DNA from: Phycisphaerales bacterium
GTDB taxonomy: Bacteria; Planctomycetota; Phycisphaerae; Phycisphaerales; UBA1924
Direction of reading: 5' to 3'
DNA: 41,627 bases
Assembly (NCBI GenBank): GCA_016764895.1
Contig: JAESRA010000139.1
Coordinates: 1 to 41,627 of the forward strand
The first letter of the stretch is position 1. Each line of letters begins with the position of its first letter. This document shows, one piece after another, positions 1-8,590 of this stretch. The position numbers and the translations under genes are program-made. The notes under the pieces were generated by a model. It saw only the letters and a program-made list of their open reading frames with translations. It had not been told where the DNA came from and searched no databases.

Positions 1-1
1 T

Positions 2-400
2 GATATTCCATGGATCCGATCGCTGGCGTATGAAGTCCTCACCAAGGAATATGAGACCGATGAGGAAGCGATGGCCGGGATTGCCAAGCTCCCTGAGTTG
101 TACCGTGAACGACATGCTGAGTCATGGGATGCACACGCCGACGAGTTCGACGAGATCGTGACGATTCTTCAAGGGCTTCACGAGCTGTATATTTATCCCG
201 AGATGAAGATTAAATGGAACACCTACCCATCTCGCATCGGGCACCCCACCGCTCATACCTCGGCGTGTTTCCGCTGCCACGGCGGGCTGCTTGTTGATGT
301 GGAGGGGAAACAGATAACCAATGATTGCAGTGCGTGCCATTATGTACTGGCCGAGGACGAAAAAGACCCGATGATTCTCCGGATGCTGGAGGACCAATGA
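2..400 (+). CDS. NapC/NirT-like multiheme cytochrome c, C-terminal part
   Basis: This is the 3' end of a gene that enters the window from the left; the frame is open from base 2, so the M at base 71 is internal and not the start. The visible part is 132 residues. It ends with two heme-binding motifs, CFRCH and CSACH, after a helical stretch and the sequence W-x-TYP-x-x-IGH. That arrangement is typical of the C-terminus of NapC/NirT-type membrane cytochromes, which pass electrons from quinol to periplasmic partners. The stop overlaps the start of the next cytochrome gene in an ATGATG string, so the two are translationally coupled and probably work in the same electron chain. The N-terminal anchor and other hemes lie outside the window, so subfamily and total heme number cannot be given. 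Confidence 0.8.
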   Translation, partial: DIPWIRSLAYEVLTKEYETDEEAMAGIAKLPELYRERHAESWDAHADEFDEIVTILQGLHELYIYPEMKIKWNTYPSRIGHPTAHTSACFRCHGGLLVDVEGKQITNDCSACHYVLAEDEKDPMILRMLEDQ

Positions 401-1857
401 TGATTTCTAAACGGAGCATACTGATCTCTCGGTTCGCTGGTGTTGTGCTCCTTTTTAGCGTGACCGCGGCTTGGCTGATGGGAATATCCCAGAGCTTAAA
501 CGATCAGACCACGCCAACTCTTGTACCTGATCCGCTTGATCGGGTTCCTCCCAGCACCTTGTTGGAACTTTCGGGTTGCATGGCCTCGGAGTGTCATCCG
601 GATAAGAAAGAAACCCCGTTTTTGCACGGGCCAATGTTTGTTAACGCGTGTGATGCGTGTCATGTGCTTGCTGATCCAGAGACACATCGCTACGAGCTGG
701 CCAGAGAGCCGGAGCAGTTGTGTGTGTTTTGTCATGAGACGGCGTTCCCAATGGATTCGAGTTTTCAAACGATTCATGAGCCGTACCAGAGCGGGAGTTG
801 CTTGCCTTGTCACAACCCACACGGGGGTGAGGGGCCGAGTTTGTTGAAATCTGAGAACCATGGCGATTTGTGTATGAGCTGCCATGAAGATTTTATTGGG
901 ACACGGGATGTTGTCCACAGCCCGGTCTGGTCTGGTGCATGCAATACATGCCACCAGCCCCATGTTTCTGATGGCCCAATGCTGCTTCAATTTGATGGCC
1001 GAGACATGTGCCTGCGTTGTCATGAATCGCTTGAGACCGAGATCGCCTCTGCACGGGTTGTTCACGAGCCGGTTCTCAATGATTGCCAGATCTGCCACGA
1101 CCCACATGCCAGCGACAATGTTTCGATGCTCCTCGACAAGCCCATGGGGTTGTGCGTGGGATGCCACCAGGACATCCATGACACCATCGAGAACTCCACG
1201 ACTGCACACGGCAGCATCTTTACAGAGCGGTCGTGCCTGAACTGCCATTCACCCCACGCCAGTGATCACAGCTGGCTACTCAAAGACAATATCGACGCCT
1301 TGTGCTTCCAATGCCACAATACAGAAATCGAGCTCGATGATGGAACCCGAATCGCCAATATCAAGGAAACCATCGAGTCCGGGGCGAGCTTGCACAGCCC
1401 GGTCACCGATGGCAACTGCACCGCCTGCCATGATGTCCATGGGGGCAAAAATCCTCGGCTTCTGGTCCGCAACTACACCGACGAACTCTACGCACCGTTT
1501 GATCTAGAACTTTACGCATTGTGCTTTGGATGTCATGATCAATCCCTGGTCACCAACAAGCAATCAACGACTGTCACCCAGTTCAGAAACGGTGACACCA
1601 ACCTGCACTTTGTGCATGTCAACCGAGCAGAGAAGGGACGGTCATGCTCGGTGTGCCATGACTCGCACGCCGGAGAAGGGGATCGGCATCTCCACGACAC
1701 CGTTGCGTTTGGCCCGGGGGGCTGGAGCTTGCCGATCCGCTTTGAGCGAATCGGCGATGGCGGGAGCTGCGCTTCGGGGTGCCATGAAAGACTTCGATAT
1801 GACCGGAGCATCCCGGTCATTTATCCGCCGAAGATCAATATCGACAACGACGATTAA
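397..1857 (+). CDS. 15-heme cytochrome c with doubled CXXCH motifs
   Basis: The protein has 486 residues from the ATG at 397; the ATG at 400 is equally possible. The longer ORF from 325 starts inside the upstream gene and is unlikely. An N-terminal hydrophobic segment (about residues 8-30) is a signal peptide or membrane anchor. The rest is a chain of heme sites: an opening CX4CH (CMASECH), thirteen CXXCH motifs, and a closing CX3CH (CASGCH). Many are followed by xPH and spaced as in the doubled-CXXCH family. It should be a periplasmic or extracellular electron carrier. The start overlaps the NapC-like gene and a thioredoxin/TPR gene follows 24 bases later, so it lies in one operon with cytochrome-assembly genes. 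A paralogue with the same 15-site layout is encoded at 5411-6808 on the other strand. The family is clear; the redox partner is unknown. Confidence 0.9.
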   Translation: MMISKRSILISRFAGVVLLFSVTAAWLMGISQSLNDQTTPTLVPDPLDRVPPSTLLELSGCMASECHPDKKETPFLHGPMFVNACDACHVLADPETHRYELAREPEQLCVFCHETAFPMDSSFQTIHEPYQSGSCLPCHNPHGGEGPSLLKSENHGDLCMSCHEDFIGTRDVVHSPVWSGACNTCHQPHVSDGPMLLQFDGRDMCLRCHESLETEIASARVVHEPVLNDCQICHDPHASDNVSMLLDKPMGLCVGCHQDIHDTIENSTTAHGSIFTERSCLNCHSPHASDHSWLLKDNIDALCFQCHNTEIELDDGTRIANIKETIESGASLHSPVTDGNCTACHDVHGGKNPRLLVRNYTDELYAPFDLELYALCFGCHDQSLVTNKQSTTVTQFRNGDTNLHFVHVNRAEKGRSCSVCHDSHAGEGDRHLHDTVAFGPGGWSLPIRFERIGDGGSCASGCHERLRYDRSIPVIYPPKINIDNDD

Positions 1858-1881
1858 GGACAGAACCGAAGGAGATCACAC

Positions 1882-2889
1882 ATGAACCGGCAATCTAATT
1901 TTTCATGGCGTTTGGCTTGTATTTTGCTTCCGTTTGCGATCGGCTCGGCTCTGGCTGAGCCCGGCGACAAGATTGTCGCCGGGGATATGTTCCCGCCTTA
2001 TCAGCTCGGGACCATGGCCGGGCCCATCGTCGAGAGTTCGAATCGGAAGAGCAAGGTGACTGTTCTCATCTATGTTGTTGCAAATCAGCACTGGCCCGAG
2101 CGGGCGATCGCCGATGCGAGCAAAACTATTCAGGATTTGGACGACCAATCCGTTGAGTTGCTGTTTGTCACTGCTGATGCGGATCAATCAGAGTACTTCT
2201 TGGACTTCTGGAAAGAGAAGGGCATCAAGGGGACGCTCGCCTATGACCCGGACCGAAAGTTGTATGCCGATCTCGGACTGATTGCGTTCCCGTCCACAAT
2301 GATCATCGGCCACGAGGGACGGCTTGCCCATGTGCTTACGACCCACAGCCCAAGCTATCCCTACACGCTCAATGCATACATCCGCCACGCGCTGGGGACT
2401 CTTGATGATGCTGGGTTGAAGGAAACTCTGAAGGCACGAAGTTCATCGACCAGTTCGCCCAAGAATAACGCTTCACGCCACCGGGCCGTCGCGCGGATGA
2501 TGCTTGGCAAGGGGCTTTATGAGGCGGCCGAGAAAGAGCTGCTCAAAGCACTCGAACTGAATCCCGATGCCGTTGACGCCCGGCTTGATCTGGCCGAGTT
2601 ATACCTTCGACTTGATCGCGATCTCGAGGCCAGCGATCTTGTCGAACAGGTACAGAAGATCAATGCGGAGAATCGTCGCTCGATGCTCTTGAAGGGCATC
2701 CTGTATTTTCACAAAGGAAACACCGCAGAAGCAGAACAATGGCTTTCCAAGTCGTTGCTCCACAACCCCGACCCCGCCCGCTCGCATTATTATCTCGGAC
2801 GGGTAAATGAGTCGATCGGAAATAAGGATGAAGCACTTGAGCACTACCGGCGGGCACTCGTTGGATTCCTTGATGAGCCGATCGATTAG
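1882..2889 (+). CDS. Thioredoxin-fold protein with C-terminal TPR repeats, no active cysteines
   Basis: 335 residues, preceded by a good ribosome binding site (AAGGAG, 7 bases before ATG). A Sec signal peptide covers about residues 1-25. Residues about 30-170 look like a TlpA/AhpC-type thioredoxin fold (strand-helix pattern, FPSTMIIGHEGR with the usual cis-proline region). The place where CXXC should sit reads NQHWPE, and the mature protein has no cysteine, so it cannot be a disulfide reductase. Residues about 195-330 hold three to four tetratricopeptide repeats (YEAAEKELLKALELNPDAVD and similar), which normally bind other proteins. Placed between a 15-heme cytochrome and ResB/CcsA genes, it may act as a scaffold or apocytochrome chaperone, in the way CcmH/CcmI-type TPR domains do. 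That role is inference. Confidence 0.75.
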   Translation: MNRQSNFSWRLACILLPFAIGSALAEPGDKIVAGDMFPPYQLGTMAGPIVESSNRKSKVTVLIYVVANQHWPERAIADASKTIQDLDDQSVELLFVTADADQSEYFLDFWKEKGIKGTLAYDPDRKLYADLGLIAFPSTMIIGHEGRLAHVLTTHSPSYPYTLNAYIRHALGTLDDAGLKETLKARSSSTSSPKNNASRHRAVARMMLGKGLYEAAEKELLKALELNPDAVDARLDLAELYLRLDRDLEASDLVEQVQKINAENRRSMLLKGILYFHKGNTAEAEQWLSKSLLHNPDPARSHYYLGRVNESIGNKDEALEHYRRALVGFLDEPID

Positions 2890-2969
2890 GCCTGGCTCAG
2901 GTTTGGCTCAGATTTGAATGATGTGTTTTTCGTGTGCCAAGGCGGCATGGTTGGTTGCTGGAGAGTTGC

Positions 2970-3722
2970 ATGATACGGCCAACGGCAAAAAACAGCACAC
3001 GGATCAGATTGGCACTGACCTATTTGGGCTCGGTCCGATTCGCGACTCCGATCCTGGCGGCAACCGCAGTGGCGTTGATGTACGGCACATTTGTCGAATC
3101 GAGTTCCGGGCCATCGGCCGCAAGATCAGCGGTCTACGGGGCGTGGTGGTTTATCGCCTTGATGGTGGGCGTCTGCATCAGTCTTGTTCTCTCGGTTGCG
3201 ATGCGGTACCCCTGGCGCCGAGAACACACCGGATTCATTGTTGTCCATGGCTCGCTTGTTGTGATCATTGTTTCTGGATTTATTTCATACTCGATGCGAA
3301 TTGAAGACAGCATAACACTCTCATCTGGAATGCAAGCCCAGACCCCGGCGGGGCTTGGATCGCCATTTCGTATTGAGCTTGTCGAATATCGCCGCAAGAA
3401 CTATCCCGGAACAACCATGCCAATGGCTCATGAAGCCGATGTGATCGTGAGCGATGCCAGCGGGCGTTTGGTCATGGAAACTATTTCGATGAACAACCCG
3501 CTGAGATTCAAGGGTTCAAGGGTGTACCTCACCGGATTTTTGAGCCATGAAACCGCTGTTCTTCGGATCACCAGTGATCCGGGCTTGCTCCCGATGTACG
3601 CGGGGTGCATGTCGCTGTGTCTTGGCATCCTGATCATGAACTACTCAAGGCGATATTGTAAAATCACTGTTCCAGGCACAGAGCATAGAAGCGACAACGA
3701 GGACCCACTATGCGCTGGCTGA
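2970..3722 (+). CDS. ResB-like cytochrome c biogenesis membrane protein (short form)
   Basis: I chose the start at MIRPTAKNS because GGAGAG lies just upstream; the ORF track start at 2934 has no such signal. It gives 250 residues. Three hydrophobic segments sit in the first half (about residues 20-45, 58-78 and 88-108), followed by a periplasmic beta-rich domain with F-R-I-E-L-V-E-Y and N-N-P-L-R-F-K-G-S-R-V-Y, and a last membrane helix near residues 213-232. This is the ResB/Ccs1 pattern, whose periplasmic domain helps present apocytochrome to heme. It is shorter than the 389-residue ResB at 24818-25987. It overlaps the next gene, a CcsA, by 13 bases, and ResB plus CcsA form the System II heme lyase. 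Sequence similarity visible by eye is moderate; the CcsA partner is the strongest argument. Confidence 0.7.
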   Translation: MIRPTAKNSTRIRLALTYLGSVRFATPILAATAVALMYGTFVESSSGPSAARSAVYGAWWFIALMVGVCISLVLSVAMRYPWRREHTGFIVVHGSLVVIIVSGFISYSMRIEDSITLSSGMQAQTPAGLGSPFRIELVEYRRKNYPGTTMPMAHEADVIVSDASGRLVMETISMNNPLRFKGSRVYLTGFLSHETAVLRITSDPGLLPMYAGCMSLCLGILIMNYSRRYCKITVPGTEHRSDNEDPLCAG

Positions 3723-5407
3723 GTACCTTCATCGTTATTTTATTGAGCGTCCATTGCCCATCGTCGTCGGCCGCAGAAGGGGACCGATTGGATCTAAAGG
3801 ATTCGCGGTGGAAAGAAGTTTTTGCGGAGATCCCAGTCCTAAGCGGTGGACGCATCATGCCGATGGATACCTTGGCTCGGAACTTGGCCGCCGAGATCAC
3901 CGGGCGAATCCGGTGGGCCGATGGGCGAGGACCGGCGGGCATGAGCGATAGAGACCATCTTGATCTACTTGCAAACCTGCTGTTTAGGCCCAACGAGATG
4001 CTCAAAGAAGAGTTGATACCGATCAGAAATTCGTCGCTCAAAGCCCGGCTCGGGCTGGAACCCGATGCTCGGTATTTCACTCCGATGGAGTTGATGCTCA
4101 GCGACTCGCTGTATGTCATGTCGAATGCTCTGCAAACCAAAATGCTGCAAGAGCCGGCTTATCGACCGTCCGCAGATGAGCGGGCGATGATGGACATACA
4201 GCAACGATTGATCGCTGTTTCGTATTTTGTTGACAACAAGGGTCTGGCGATTGTCCTCACCGAGGACCCCAACACCATCGTCGGTGTTGGGATTCTGAGT
4301 TCTGATCAATCTGCCGCGCAGATTCAGAGGGCCATCTTCTCTTTGCAAGACGCCTACCTCAATCATGGCGATATGCGTGCCGCTGCTCAAACCCTGCTCG
4401 CTGCGATTGCTTTGGATGCTCCACATTCCAAAGTCCCTTGGCCCAATACCCGGCTTGAACTTTTCTACAACACACATCAACCCTGGAAATTGGCGGCCTT
4501 GGCCACTGCGCTGGCGATGCTGTTCTGTGGAACCCGCCGATTCATGAGGTCCAAGTTCGGGGCCACGCTCAGCACGGTGCTTCTTGTGCTGTCCATCGCA
4601 TGGGCGGGTGGGGAACTGATCCTTGGGCTCTGGCTCCGCACGATGATCCTCGGCAGGGTGCCTGTTTCCAATACCTACGAGGTGCTGCTCTGGATGAGTG
4701 CAGTTGCACTGGCCATCGGCATCATCGCCCAGATCGGTTCGCCCAAGAGTGGAATGCTCTTGGCGGGTCTTGTGGCTTCACTGCTTGCGAATCTCTTTGC
4801 GATGCTTGTGCCGTTTGACAGCCGGACCAACCCGCTGCCGGCGGTGCTTCGGACGGACTACTGGCTGGTGTTCCATGTTCTGACGATTGTTGCGGGCTAC
4901 GGAGTGCTACTTTTGACCGCGATCATGGCCCATGTCTATCTCATCAAACATGCTCTTCTCAGGCGGCCTTGTGAGGTTGGGGATCGGTCGATTGTCCGGA
5001 TGTACCGGGTTATGCAGATCGGTGTTTTTCTTTTGACTGGCGGGACTGTTCTTGGCGGCGTTTGGGCCGCCGAGTCATGGGGAAGGTTCTGGGGATGGGA
5101 TCCCAAAGAAACCTGGTCGCTGATTTCGATCATTCTCTACTTCACGCTGCTCCATGCCTGGCACGCGGGATGGATTCGGAGTATCGGGTTTGCAATCTCG
5201 ACGATCGTCGGGTTCATCGCCATTGTGTGGACTTTTTATGGCGTCAACTATGTGCTGGCATCGGGGCTTCATTCCTATGGATTCGGCACGGGCGGCGGGT
5301 TGTGGCTTGCCGTTTGGTTGATCGCTGAGATTGTTTTTATACAAGTCTGTTTGCTCTGCGCGCCTAGAACGCTGGCCGGTTCTGCAAGGGGATCTCGCTG
5401 CGCGTAG
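3710..5407 (+). CDS. ccsA: CcsA/ResC-type cytochrome c heme lyase subunit
   Basis: 565 residues. A signal-like N-terminus leads into a periplasmic domain (to about residue 255) that carries the RIMPMDTLARN motif seen in long CcsA proteins. The membrane half has about eight helices and the tryptophan-rich heme-handling motif WGRFWGWDPKETW near residue 460, with histidines before and after it (WLVFHVLT, LHAWHAGW, GLHSYGF) that fit heme ligands. The protein brings heme to the outer face of the membrane and attaches it to CXXCH cysteines together with ResB, encoded just upstream with a 13-base overlap. Given the cytochromes in the same operon, it may be dedicated to them. The stop lies 3 bases from the stop of the convergent 15-heme cytochrome gene, so no terminator fits between them. 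Confidence 0.9.
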   Translation: MRWLSTFIVILLSVHCPSSSAAEGDRLDLKDSRWKEVFAEIPVLSGGRIMPMDTLARNLAAEITGRIRWADGRGPAGMSDRDHLDLLANLLFRPNEMLKEELIPIRNSSLKARLGLEPDARYFTPMELMLSDSLYVMSNALQTKMLQEPAYRPSADERAMMDIQQRLIAVSYFVDNKGLAIVLTEDPNTIVGVGILSSDQSAAQIQRAIFSLQDAYLNHGDMRAAAQTLLAAIALDAPHSKVPWPNTRLELFYNTHQPWKLAALATALAMLFCGTRRFMRSKFGATLSTVLLVLSIAWAGGELILGLWLRTMILGRVPVSNTYEVLLWMSAVALAIGIIAQIGSPKSGMLLAGLVASLLANLFAMLVPFDSRTNPLPAVLRTDYWLVFHVLTIVAGYGVLLLTAIMAHVYLIKHALLRRPCEVGDRSIVRMYRVMQIGVFLLTGGTVLGGVWAAESWGRFWGWDPKETWSLISIILYFTLLHAWHAGWIRSIGFAISTIVGFIAIVWTFYGVNYVLASGLHSYGFGTGGGLWLAVWLIAEIVFIQVCLLCAPRTLAGSARGSRCA

Positions 5408-5410
5408 AGT

Positions 5411-6808
5411 TTAAGGTGCGGGTTTTTCTGGTGCTGTTATTCCTGTACGGTCGTAGGTTCGTTCTTTGTGGCATGCCGGGGCGCAGAAGCCGCCGTTGGT
5501 TCGTTCTTCGAAGTTGATGTCGAGCAGCCATCCGATGGACCCGAACGGAACCGATTCACGGATATGCGCGGGTCGGTTGGAGGCGTGAACCTCGTGACAT
5601 GCACGGCAGGTGCGTCCCTTCTCTTGATTGACATGGAGCCAATGAAGATTTTGATCGCCCTGACGGAACCGTGTCAATCCCGTCCCGCTTTCTTCCATAA
5701 CGAGATCCGATTGGTGGCATGTGAAGCACAACTGGTATTGTTTGATACCAAAGGGAGCGTAGAACTCCTTGGGGTAGGCCTGGATCAGTAGGTTCTGCTC
5801 TTGGCTGGCGTGTGGGTGGTGGCACATCGTGCATGATCCATCACGGATCGGGCCGTGGTGGTTGGTGTTTTCTTCGAGGAATGTTTTCATGTCGATGAGC
5901 GTTCTCCCGTCAGAGGTTATCATCGGTTTATCGTGGCAGCTCAGGCAGAGGTCGGGCTGTGTTTGTTTTTGGAGTTTAGGAAGAACCGAGAAATGCGGAT
6001 TGTGGCAATCGGTGCACCCGCCCTTGGCTTGGGCCGGGGCATGAATAACCGGAGATTCCTGGAACATCTCGTCGAACCAATCGTGGCACTCGATGCATAG
6101 GTTTGGTACGGATTCGTTGAGTTGAAACTTTTCGTCGGATGCGTGCGGATTGTGGCAGGAGATGCACCCGTCCTCCATCGGCTTGTGAAGATTCCGTGCT
6201 TCCATGGGCGAGGGTTTGAGTTCATCATGGCAATTGAAACAGAGTTGGTCTGGGCGATCAATCAATAGAGCCGGGAAGGAACTCGAATGCGAATCATGAC
6301 ACACAATACAGGCCCCCACCGCGACCGGACCGTGGACGAACTCATGTTTTGAATAGTCATCATCGTGACAATCCATGCAGAGGTCCTTTGCCGGGTCCTT
6401 CCGCAGCATGGTTATATGCTCTGAGCCGTGCGGGTCGTGACAACTCAGGCACTGGCCTTCTGCTACGGGTTGATGAATCACTCGATCGAGGTGCGACGGT
6501 TTGTGACATTCGATGCAAAGCTGCTTGTCCGGTTTGTTGAGAACAAAAAGATGCTCCTCAGGGACGGCGTACTCGTGGCACTCGAGACATTTCGCTTCGG
6601 CGGTCGGGGCATGCATCACAGGTTGATTGATGATGTTGGTGTGGCATCCACTGGTGATGCACGAGTTTACAATGCCGGTCGGCTTGCCATCTTGTAACTG
6701 AGCGACCGAGGTTGAACTCATCAGACAGAGCACAAGGGGAACAACACCCTGTCCAAAGGCGGTCCAATTCGTGTTTCTCATAGAACGATACGATGATGTG
6801 ATGCGCAT
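5411..6808 (-). CDS. 15-heme cytochrome c, paralogue of 397-1857
   Basis: I place the start at MRITSSYRS (465 residues) because AGGA lies 6 bases upstream; the ORF track start at 6859 lacks a signal and makes a poor N-terminus. A signal peptide ends near SSTSVAQ. Heme sites are CX4CH (CITSGCH), thirteen CXXCH and a terminal CX3CH (CAPACH), the same order and number as in the + strand cytochrome. Shared text includes N-x-x-HH-x-P-I-x-DG-x-C, YAPF and the ending C-x-x-x-CH-x-x-x-x-YDR. It should be a periplasmic or exported multiheme electron carrier. It converges on ccsA with a 3-base gap and appears to be a single-gene unit between ccsA and the histidine kinase genes. Whether the two paralogues form a pair or replace each other under different conditions cannot be read from the sequence. 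Confidence 0.9.
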   Translation of the reverse strand: MRITSSYRSMRNTNWTAFGQGVVPLVLCLMSSTSVAQLQDGKPTGIVNSCITSGCHTNIINQPVMHAPTAEAKCLECHEYAVPEEHLFVLNKPDKQLCIECHKPSHLDRVIHQPVAEGQCLSCHDPHGSEHITMLRKDPAKDLCMDCHDDDYSKHEFVHGPVAVGACIVCHDSHSSSFPALLIDRPDQLCFNCHDELKPSPMEARNLHKPMEDGCISCHNPHASDEKFQLNESVPNLCIECHDWFDEMFQESPVIHAPAQAKGGCTDCHNPHFSVLPKLQKQTQPDLCLSCHDKPMITSDGRTLIDMKTFLEENTNHHGPIRDGSCTMCHHPHASQEQNLLIQAYPKEFYAPFGIKQYQLCFTCHQSDLVMEESGTGLTRFRQGDQNLHWLHVNQEKGRTCRACHEVHASNRPAHIRESVPFGSIGWLLDINFEERTNGGFCAPACHKERTYDRTGITAPEKPAP

Positions 6809-6902
6809 ACATGATCCTGACTTTATCGAGAGATCTGTAATCCGATGACACATTGTCAAACTGTCGTCCCGGAGTACCGATACAACTCAGGTTTATTCAT
6901 AT

Positions 6903-6918
6903 CGCAAAGCAGTCGCCT
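6903..6918 (-). promoter_or_regulatory. Weak candidate sigma-54 promoter for the 15-heme gene
   Basis: On the - strand the sequence AGGCGACTGCTTTGCG has the GG-N10-GC spacing and a full TTGC -12 box, but the -24 box matches TGGCAC at only three of six positions. It would give a leader of about 80 bases before the start at 6808. It is much weaker than the three other sigma-54 sites in the window and may be chance. Confidence 0.25.
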
Positions 6919-6931
6919 GGGCAACTACCGT

Positions 6932-8590
6932 CTAGCACGAACAATCAGCAACCGGAAGGATAATAGAGATTGTTGTTCCTTCCCCGAGCTTGCTTTGAAC
7001 TTCCATCCACCCGCCGTTTCTTTGGGTCAGGTTATCGCTGATCGAGAGTCCAAGCCCCGTCCCTTTGCCAAGCGGCTTGGTTGTGAAGAATGGCTCAAAG
7101 ATGAGTTGTTGATGTTCCTTTGAAATTCCGATGCCGTTATCATGAACACTGATCGAGCAGAATCCATCATCGAGACACTTTGAACTGATGCTCACTTGGT
7201 GGTTGTCTACATCCTCGACCGCATCAAGAGCGTTGAGGAGGAGATTGACGAGCACCTGCTGGATTTCCTGACGGGATGTGTGGAGATTGCAGCAGGGATT
7301 ATCAGATTTTTTATCCACCACGACTTGCCGATGTCGATGATCAAAACGAATCATGTCAATCGCGGACTGCACCAACTCGTCCACCGACAGAACCCTCCGA
7401 TCCGGTTCTTCAGGGTGGGCGTAGTCATTGAGTTGCCTGACAATCTGGGTGATCCGCGACACCTGTTCTCTGAGCTGGGATGAAGTCTTTGGGCCGATCC
7501 TTGACGGGTTCCGTTCGACCAGCTGGATCAGGCCATCAATATTGGCCAATGGATTGGCGATTTCGTGGGCGACACCAGCGGCCATCCGTCCAACAGCGAT
7601 CAACTTCTCGTTGTGGATCAACTGCCTTTGATGCCTTTCGAGTTCCTGATTCAGTTCTTTGAGCTTGACCTCGTTCAGTTCACGAACAGAGATGTCACGA
7701 ACAACAACGGTATACGCCTCGTTGGCACCGAGATTCATCTTGCTGATCGAAACCTCAACTGGAAAGGTTGTCCCATCACGGCGGAGCCCGTACCTGCCAA
7801 GGGTATTGATTGGATACGACCCCGACGGAACCGACTCCAAGGCGGGCGTATCGTGATTCGAGTTGCTCTGGATACACGCATTTGGGAACAAGAGACTGAC
7901 CGGCTCACCGATGAACTTCGCCGATGTGTAGCCGAACATATCCATCGCGGCGGGGTTGGCCAGTTCGACGCGTCCCTGGTAATCAATGGTCAGGAGCCCG
8001 TCTGCTGCGGCCTCGAGCACGGCACGGGTTCGATCATGATTGGCCCGTACATTCTTTGTGATGTGGGTCGTAAAAAAAACCGTCATCAACAATGTACTGG
8101 ACCATCCCGCCCCAATCAAAGACGCCTGGGTTGTCTCAGGCCATTGCCCGGTTATCCGGAGCGCCGCCGACCCCAGAAGCACGGCCATCGCCCACGCGAT
8201 GTATGGCGTGAACTTTGTTGACTGGAGCAAAATACTCGCAAAAATCATGTGCAGTACAAAAAATCCGATCACTGGGCTGTAGATACCATTGGTCAGGGCG
8301 ACAAGTGATGCAAGGAAAATAAGATCGACAAATATCTGTGACCAAGCCACCCATCTTTGGACACCCAGGCGTTCGAGCCATTGCGGGAATCGTGCAAAGA
8401 GTATCGAGAAGATTAGATTGCAAAATAGTATTGCGATCCCGATTGCGAATATTTTGTATTCGTTTCCTGTCCAGCCAGTCCAGAGTGCGCTCAGCAAACC
8501 CCCCAGGGTCACGATCAATCCCGCGAGCCATCGCTGACGGATAAACCATCGCAGTTCACTTAAGAGAGGCGCGTTGGGATCCTGAATCAT
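6932..8590 (-). CDS. PAS-domain sensor histidine kinase
   Basis: 552 residues. About six membrane helices fill residues 20-180. They are followed by a PAS domain (RAVLEAAADGLLTIDYQGRV, ending with the VVVRDIS strand), a HisKA dimerisation helix with the phospho-acceptor histidine in GVAHEIANPLANI, and a complete HATPase_c domain with the N box NLLLNALDAV, DNGIGI and GKGTGLGLSI. It is built like the NtrB-type kinases that pair with NtrC activators. Its ATG overlaps the stop of the upstream HAMP protein by four bases, and the NtrC-type gene lies just beyond. It very likely phosphorylates that activator and so controls the sigma-54 promoters here. The signal is unknown; the membrane domain has no cysteine-rich or heme motif that I can see. 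Confidence 0.9.
   Translation of the reverse strand: MIQDPNAPLLSELRWFIRQRWLAGLIVTLGGLLSALWTGWTGNEYKIFAIGIAILFCNLIFSILFARFPQWLERLGVQRWVAWSQIFVDLIFLASLVALTNGIYSPVIGFFVLHMIFASILLQSTKFTPYIAWAMAVLLGSAALRITGQWPETTQASLIGAGWSSTLLMTVFFTTHITKNVRANHDRTRAVLEAAADGLLTIDYQGRVELANPAAMDMFGYTSAKFIGEPVSLLFPNACIQSNSNHDTPALESVPSGSYPINTLGRYGLRRDGTTFPVEVSISKMNLGANEAYTVVVRDISVRELNEVKLKELNQELERHQRQLIHNEKLIAVGRMAAGVAHEIANPLANIDGLIQLVERNPSRIGPKTSSQLREQVSRITQIVRQLNDYAHPEEPDRRVLSVDELVQSAIDMIRFDHRHRQVVVDKKSDNPCCNLHTSRQEIQQVLVNLLLNALDAVEDVDNHQVSISSKCLDDGFCSISVHDNGIGISKEHQQLIFEPFFTTKPLGKGTGLGLSISDNLTQRNGGWMEVQSKLGEGTTISIILPVADCSC

Noticed and set aside
325-396. Upstream start of the first 15-heme gene in the ORF track
   Set aside because: It lies within the coding end of the NapC-like gene and would place 24 polar residues before the membrane segment.
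496-1248. Long ORF on the - strand opposite the 15-heme cytochrome (250 aa)
   Set aside because: It is the shadow of a heme-rich gene; composition shows no domain, and the + strand frame has 15 heme sites.
7565-8221. 218 aa + strand ORF inside the histidine kinase
   Set aside because: The - strand frame contains PAS, HisKA and ATPase motifs throughout this stretch; the + frame shows none.
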